Of a DNA stretch of 8,054 nucleotides, positions 6,401-8,054 are shown piece by piece. Within the stretch, counting starts at the first letter, position 1. Each line of letters starts with the position of its first letter. This DNA comes from Candidatus Gottesmanbacteria bacterium RIFOXYB1_FULL_47_11 (GTDB lineage: Bacteria > Patescibacteriota > Microgenomatia > UBA10105 > UBA927): the NCBI GenBank assembly GCA_001779455.1, contig MFKE01000003.1:23873-31926 (forward strand), written 5' to 3'. A program made the translations under genes and the position numbers. A model generated the notes under the pieces. That model was not told the DNA's origin. It was given only the letters and a program-made list of their open reading frames with translations, and searched no databases.

Positions 6401-8054
6401 GAGATCAGAGCGGCCGCCACCCCCCAAGTATTATACAGCTGCCGGAAAGGTTTCTGATCTTATTGAACAAGGATCAACAGATACTGAGTGGCTTGCAGCA
6501 AGCAAAGGGAAAACGAAAGGGTTTGTGAACGCTAATGTTGGGGACGACATAGACGTGGCAACAAAAAAGTTCATTGAAGCAAATGAAGGTGTACGGATTG
6601 TGGTTCGTACGAAATATCAGACGGATCCGGGTGGGGCAGAGAGGACTGAATATTTTATCGAACAGGTGAACAGAAACCCGGACGGCACTTTCACAATCAC
6701 GGAAATGTCGCGGCCTGACTCGCAAAAAGCATGGGGTGATGAGGCACAATTTCTCCTGACGGAATATAACAAGGGAAGGGCAGACATGGGGCCGGAAAAT
6801 ATCGCAATTATCTACGAAGGCCGTACACGGGCCGTAGATTTTCCGGTCAGTGATTATTCAAACAACAACAAAAATATCAGCTGGGTCATTATGGCAAGCG
6901 ACCATCAGACGATGGAGGATATTACCCAGTCCTGGAAGCGGAACCGCGTACCTGCCCGCGCCAGCGACCTCTTAAGTAAGGGCTGGTCTCAGGCAGATAT
7001 AGACCGTGCATCCGAATACGCGCTGTGGGTTAAATCAGATGATCCAAGCTGGTCCACACTTACACCGGAAGAGGTTGTCACCCGGTATGCAGAAATCTTG
7101 GATAACAGCCTGTCGTCACTCCGATATGAGCAGGCCATGCGCGATATTTCGACCAGCCAAACCAATGCCCTGACGTCTCTGCGCGATGCGATTATTGTAA
7201 AAAATCCCGGAAATGCGGATCAAATACGCAGTGAATTTAATGATATCATCAGTTCCGCTGAGAGGGCTGAGCGGGCCCGCACCATGGAAGTCCAAACGAA
7301 GCCCCTGACAGGTGATCAGATTGCTGAGGAAGTATATACCCGGGGCAAACAATCGTATGAAATGTTGACGATCCAGATGGATGCGCTCAGGACTAAGTAT
7401 AAATTATCCAACAGTGACTATTCTACACTTAAAATATCTCTCGGACTGAATACTCCGTATCCGACTCACGATGATTTCATTGCGCTGTATAAGGCGGGGC
7501 CGTCTGACCGTCCAACCAATGCAGATCCACACGGGCCTGTGCAAACGGTCATCTCTTGGGCAGAGACCAATGATCCGGCAACAATCCCGAAAGCCGCCTG
7601 GAACTCCAAATCAAATGCGGACACCACATTTGTGAAAGAACAGGCAGAAGCTTCTGTTGCTGAGCTGAATAAGCCGGGAGAAGCGGGGAAGGCAACAACT
7701 GCTCCGGATCTGTCAACCCCCGCTGCACGTGATGCGGCAATAGCAAAAGCAACCCTTTCGGACGCAACGCCCGCCGATCACGTCGTGGGATTGGTTGCCC
7801 TTCGAACAAATTTGACCGTTGCAAACAGTGCGCTTACTGCACTCAAAGCGCAACTTACTGCCCGAACTCCGGGAACTCCGGATCCCATCGTCAATACTCC
7901 GGCAGATACGACGGCCGTTCCGAAATGGGGACTTGCTGACGACAGCGCGCTTAAGGCTAAGGCCGCAGAGCTGAAGCCATCGTCTGCCAATGTCAATGAT
8001 CTTACCCGAAAAATCGTTGATGCAGCAATTCCTGGCCTTACTGATTATTCAGGG
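1..8054 (+). CDS. Giant multi-domain protein with a SecA-like motor, partial at both ends
   Basis: Codons starting at base 3 stay open to base 8054, giving 2,684 residues with no in-frame TAA, TAG or TGA; bases 1-2 end a codon begun upstream. In-frame ATGs exist (the first at 66), but none is a credible start because the frame and a cysteine repeat already run in from the left edge. Module order is: Cys repeats (1-136), Pro/Thr/Ser linker, Cys-paired helical regions, a second Cys cluster (421-501), hydrophobic hairpins (844-1110), coiled coil (1257-1493), SHOCT-like motif (1617-1645), SecA-like ATPase (about 1667-2320), and an Ala/Pro/Thr-rich tail. Catalytic motifs are intact and codon choice looks uniform, so I see a working gene, not a decayed one. 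The Cys pairs and linker suggest export; the motor suggests ATP-driven remodelling or translocation of a polypeptide. The overall function is not recognised. The signal peptide and any C-terminal effector domain lie outside the window. Confidence 0.96.
411..491 (+). other. Pro/Thr/Ser-rich linker (residues 137-163)
   Basis: This stretch is almost all Thr and Ser with Pro, Gln and Gly, ending in a run of six Thr before Gly163. Such linkers separate folded modules in secreted and surface proteins and are often O-glycosylated where the host has the machinery. It joins the six-Cys repeats to the next module and supports an extracytoplasmic location for this half of the protein. Confidence 0.85.
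492..650 (+). other. Small beta-like segment with one Cys pair (residues 164-216)
   Basis: The segment begins with alternating hydrophobics (V-V-I-C), contains Gly-Asp and Gly-Asn turns and aromatic residues, and holds Cys168 and Cys200, which are the only cysteines near each other here and could form a disulfide. The pattern suggests a short beta-rich module such as those scattered between repeats in bacterial surface proteins. No family was recognised. Its fold is inferred only from residue pattern. Confidence 0.5.
651..1253 (+). other. Charged helical region with two Cys pairs (residues 217-417)
   Basis: Lys/Glu/Ala/Tyr-rich sequence predicts mostly helix. Two local Cys pairs are present: 271/281 (C-x9-C, the second in a D-A-C context) and 362/379 (C-x16-C). 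Both are flanked by helix-like sequence, as in a helical hairpin closed by a disulfide. A Pro/Gly-rich stretch near residues 320-335 probably separates two subdomains. The end (about 400-417) turns more beta-like before the second Cys cluster. No known family was recognised. Confidence 0.5.
1254..1508 (+). other. Second cysteine cluster with a C-x4-C-x4-C knot (residues 418-502)
   Basis: Eight cysteines fall in 81 residues: 421, 427, 449, 453, 472, 491, 496 and 501. The last three form C-x-S-G-x-C-x2-G-x-C, a short Gly-turn cysteine motif that I associate with secreted and surface proteins of several bacterial groups. The even number fits four disulfides. A beta-like sequence with Gly/Asn turns (G-T-V-I-Y-N-P) follows directly. 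Spacing differs from the N-terminal repeats, so this is a separate module type. Family unknown. Confidence 0.65.
1509..2531 (+). other. Beta-like segment then long Glu/Lys/Tyr-rich helical region (residues 503-843)
   Basis: Residues 503-545 look beta-rich, with repeated Thr/Tyr/Val and Gly-Lys turns. From about 547 the sequence becomes charged and helical, rich in Glu, Lys, Gln and Tyr. Two Cys pairs again have near-constant spacing: 689/700 and 746/757 (both C-x10-C). The second shares the D-A-C context of the 271/281 pair, hinting at a recurring disulfide-closed helical hairpin. A short Trp-containing segment (about 802-815) leads into the hydrophobic region. I found no recognisable enzymatic motif here. 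Confidence 0.5.
2532..3332 (+). other. Hydrophobic Ala/Gly/Thr-rich region with three Cys-capped hairpins (residues 844-1110)
   Basis: Charge drops sharply and Ala, Gly, Thr, Val and Met dominate. Three similar units are visible: a hydrophobic helix, Cys, a short polar loop, Cys, then another hydrophobic helix. Their Cys pairs are 916/928 (C-x11-C), 1031/1039 (C-x7-C) and 1085/1099 (C-x13-C). The helices on both sides carry small-residue patterns (for example A-T-A-M-T-V-F-A-I-G and A-M-A-A-M-G-F-M). They are too polar or too short to be confident classical membrane spans but could insert as hairpins or pack as a helical bundle. Comparable semi-hydrophobic stretches occur ahead of the toxin part in some large polymorphic toxins; that link is inference. 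Cys1099 is the last cysteine in the window. Confidence 0.55.
3333..3770 (+). other. Mixed soluble region (residues 1111-1256)
   Basis: A Pro/Gly turn (T-P-S-G-G) ends the hydrophobic region. A helical stretch, a short beta-like segment (K-T-I-T-L-P) and Ala-rich helices follow, leading into the coiled coil. It contains no cysteine and no motif I recognise. It may be a small adaptor joining the putative membrane-interacting part to the coiled coil. Confidence 0.4.
3771..4481 (+). other. Long coiled coil (residues 1257-1493)
   Basis: About 235 residues are dominated by Glu, Lys, Ala, Leu, Ile and Gln with heptad-like spacing (for example E-E-I-A-K-L-E-K-N-I). Interruptions near 1280-1285, 1380-1390 and 1420-1450 probably break it into several helices, giving antiparallel hairpins rather than one rod. 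The end is a very basic Ala/Lys/Glu run closing at K-K-S-K. In this architecture the segment would act as a spacer or oligomerisation element between the hydrophobic region and the motor. Similarity to other coiled coils would be compositional, so no family is assigned. Confidence 0.7.
4482..4850 (+). other. Linker between coiled coil and SHOCT-like motif (residues 1494-1616)
   Basis: The stretch starts with Pro-Pro and an Arg/Leu-rich amphipathic segment, followed by a short semi-hydrophobic patch (G-I-G-I-K-I-A-P-A-F-G-P-Y). Charged helical sequence with an M-M-A-D-P-D-G turn follows. The semi-hydrophobic patch is too short and polar for a confident membrane span. No enzymatic motif was seen. 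Confidence 0.4.
4851..4937 (+). other. SHOCT-like helical motif (residues 1617-1645)
   Basis: The segment fits the SHOCT pattern of two short helices around a Gly turn: a Leu/Ile-containing helix, K-D-A-G-T-I-S at 1628-1634, then E-A-E-Y with a closing Arg and A-A-I. The usual family form is a Leu/Lys helix, D-A-G-x-I-T/S-x-E-E-F/Y, and a second helix. SHOCT motifs usually sit at protein ends and are thought to mediate oligomerisation or targeting. Here the motif is internal, about 60 residues ahead of the Walker A motif. Length and pattern match well, but such a short motif can arise by chance in charged helical sequence. Confidence 0.6.
5115..5138 (+). other. Walker A / motif I of the SecA-like motor
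   Basis: Residues 1705-1712 read Q-A-G-G-G-K-S-T. Lys1710 and Ser1711 are the expected phosphate- and magnesium-binding residues. SecA normally has T-G-E-G-K-T, so the acidic residue is replaced by Gly and Thr by Ser. The preceding I-L-Q-L matches the hydrophobic strand before the SecA P-loop, and the following V-I-G-P-L helix start also fits. Confidence 0.85.
5535..5552 (+). other. Walker B / motif II of the SecA-like motor
   Basis: Residues 1845-1850 read I-V-D-E-V-G, after T-L at 1843-1844. Asp1847 and Glu1848 are the expected magnesium-coordinating and water-activating residues. SecA has V-D-E-V-D, so only the last Asp is changed, to Gly. The hydrophobic strand T-L-I-V precedes it as expected. 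The 137-residue spacing from the P-loop Lys is longer than the roughly 100 residues in SecA as I recall it, so lobe one carries extra sequence, probably around 1745-1830. Confidence 0.85.
5583..6350 (+). other. Insert between motor motifs II and III, in the place of the SecA preprotein-binding domain
   Basis: Residues 1861-2116 separate the Walker B from the likely motif III. In SecA this gap holds the preprotein cross-linking domain, so a substrate-contacting role is a reasonable inference. The sequence is mostly charged helix (for example S-R-L-E-S-L-R-D-R-L) with a beta-like G-E-M-V-I-R stretch near 2040-2045 and a T-T-G-E-T-Y-S-D segment near 2050-2057 that loosely recalls the SecA T-G-R-x-x-x-x-R-R-W-S-D region. 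No direct match to the family domain is claimed. Confidence 0.4.
6351..6467 (+). other. Motif III, Pro-rich hinge and lobe-two entry of the motor
   Basis: D-A-T-P-D-T (2117-2122) aligns with SecA T-G-T-A-D-T and with the S-A-T-P form of SF2 helicases. After an Ala/Gly stretch, a run of four prolines (2138-2141) precedes Y-Y-T-A-A-G-K-V (2143-2150). This matches the SecA Y-x-T-x3-K-I/V helix that begins the second ATPase lobe, including the I-E pair five residues after the Lys-Val. The proline run may act as a hinge between lobes. Confidence 0.65.
6804..6947 (+). other. Motifs V and VI of the motor (residues 2268-2315)
   Basis: A hydrophobic strand A-I-I-Y leads to G-R-T-R-A-V-D-F, where R2276 and D2279 match the Arg and Asp of SecA G-R-G-T-D-I. 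Then W-V-I-M and H2301, Q2309, R2313 and R2315 follow. In SecA the equivalent V-I-G-T-E-R-H is followed eight residues later by Gln and four after that by an Arg. The same Val-Ile-to-His, His-to-Gln and Gln-to-Arg distances hold here. The SecA G-R-S-G-R finger is altered to K-R-N-R, so which Arg acts as the finger is uncertain. Confidence 0.72.
6963..7493 (+). other. Helical tail following the motor (residues 2321-2497)
   Basis: Charged helices follow motif VI, including a Trp-containing segment (A-L-W-V-K-S), T-P-E-E-V-V helix caps and E-R-A-E-R-A-R. In SecA a long helical scaffold follows motif VI, so an equivalent scaffold is possible, but I cannot align individual positions. No cysteine and no additional catalytic motif were seen. 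Confidence 0.4.
7494..8054 (+). other. Ala/Pro/Thr/Asp-rich segment at the right edge (residues 2498-2684)
   Basis: The composition shifts to Ala, Pro, Thr, Asp and Lys with short helices separated by Pro-rich turns (for example R-T-P-G-T-P-D-P and N-T-P-A-D-T). This looks like a flexible inter-domain linker with short helical hairpins. The reading frame is still open at the last base, so at least one further module is expected downstream. Confidence 0.6.

Larger units (their letters stand above)
5001..6962 (+). other. Divergent SecA-like DEAD motor domain (residues about 1667-2320)
   Basis: SecA is the two-lobed ATPase that pushes preproteins through the SecYEG channel. Its landmarks appear here in order: a Gln-containing lead-in (Q1690-Q1691) before Walker A G-G-G-K-S (1707-1711); motif Ia V-V-S-L-P (1726-1730); Walker B V-D-E-V (1846-1849); motif III D-A-T-P-D-T (2117-2122; SecA T-G-T-A-D-T); Y-x-T-x3-K-V-x2-L-I-E (2143-2155), matching the SecA segment that opens lobe two; motif IV V-V-R-T (2200-2203); motif V R-A-V-D-F (2276-2280; SecA R-G-T-D-I); and motif VI with H2301, Q2309 and R2313. 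The D-to-H distance of 22 residues is close to that of compact SecA proteins as I recall them. About 270 residues separate motifs II and III, where SecA has its preprotein-binding insert. It is clearly not the housekeeping SecA: motifs are degenerate and it is embedded in a giant protein. The alternative is another large SF2-like family with a G-x-G-K-S/T loop, such as DUF3638. Confidence 0.78.

Noticed and set aside
6410..6426. Rare-cutter-like gcggccgc followed by a C run, as a cloning scar or assembly join
   Set aside because: The reading frame passes through it unchanged, and the encoded Pro run falls at a natural hinge between the two motor lobes. Coincidence is enough.

Overview
The window lies inside one giant protein-coding gene. 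On the + strand, codons starting at base 3 run without a stop to base 8054. This gives 2,684 consecutive sense codons, with no start or stop that can be assigned. Both ends of the gene are outside the window, so no promoter, ribosome binding site, terminator, RNA gene or second gene is visible. Residue n of the fragment is the codon starting at base 3n. All other open frames I looked at, on both strands, are shadows of this one.

The protein reads as a chain of modules. Residues 1-136 hold three six-cysteine repeats (C-x-C-G-C type; the first is cut by the window edge). A Pro/Thr/Ser linker follows (137-163). Next come a small beta-like segment with one Cys pair, helical stretches with spaced Cys pairs, and a second Cys cluster (421-501). 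Residues 844-1110 are Ala/Gly/Thr-rich and hydrophobic, with three hairpins each capped by a Cys pair. A mixed region is followed by a coiled coil of about 235 residues (1257-1493) and a SHOCT-like motif (about 1617-1645). A divergent SecA-like ATPase motor occupies about 1667-2320. The fragment ends in a helical tail and an Ala/Pro/Thr-rich segment that runs off the window.

Two observations stand out. First, the motor keeps recognisable SecA landmarks in the right order: Walker A, motif Ia, a VDEV Walker B, a T-x-D-T motif III, the Y-x-T-x3-K segment opening the second lobe, motif V and the H-x7-Q-x3-R motif VI. They sit in a protein whose other parts look exported. Second, cysteine is sharply partitioned: 41 cysteines in residues 1-1099, nearly all in local pairs, and none in residues 1100-2684. 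I infer a giant surface or secreted protein, or an injected effector, carrying its own SecA-type motor, with hydrophobic hairpins between the Cys-rich and ATPase halves.

The organism cannot be fixed from one gene. The standard code is used, with no in-frame TGA, and base composition is near balanced by eye. Giant multi-domain genes of this sort are known from uncultivated bacteria such as Patescibacteria (CPR) and Omnitrophota. That placement is a low-confidence inference.
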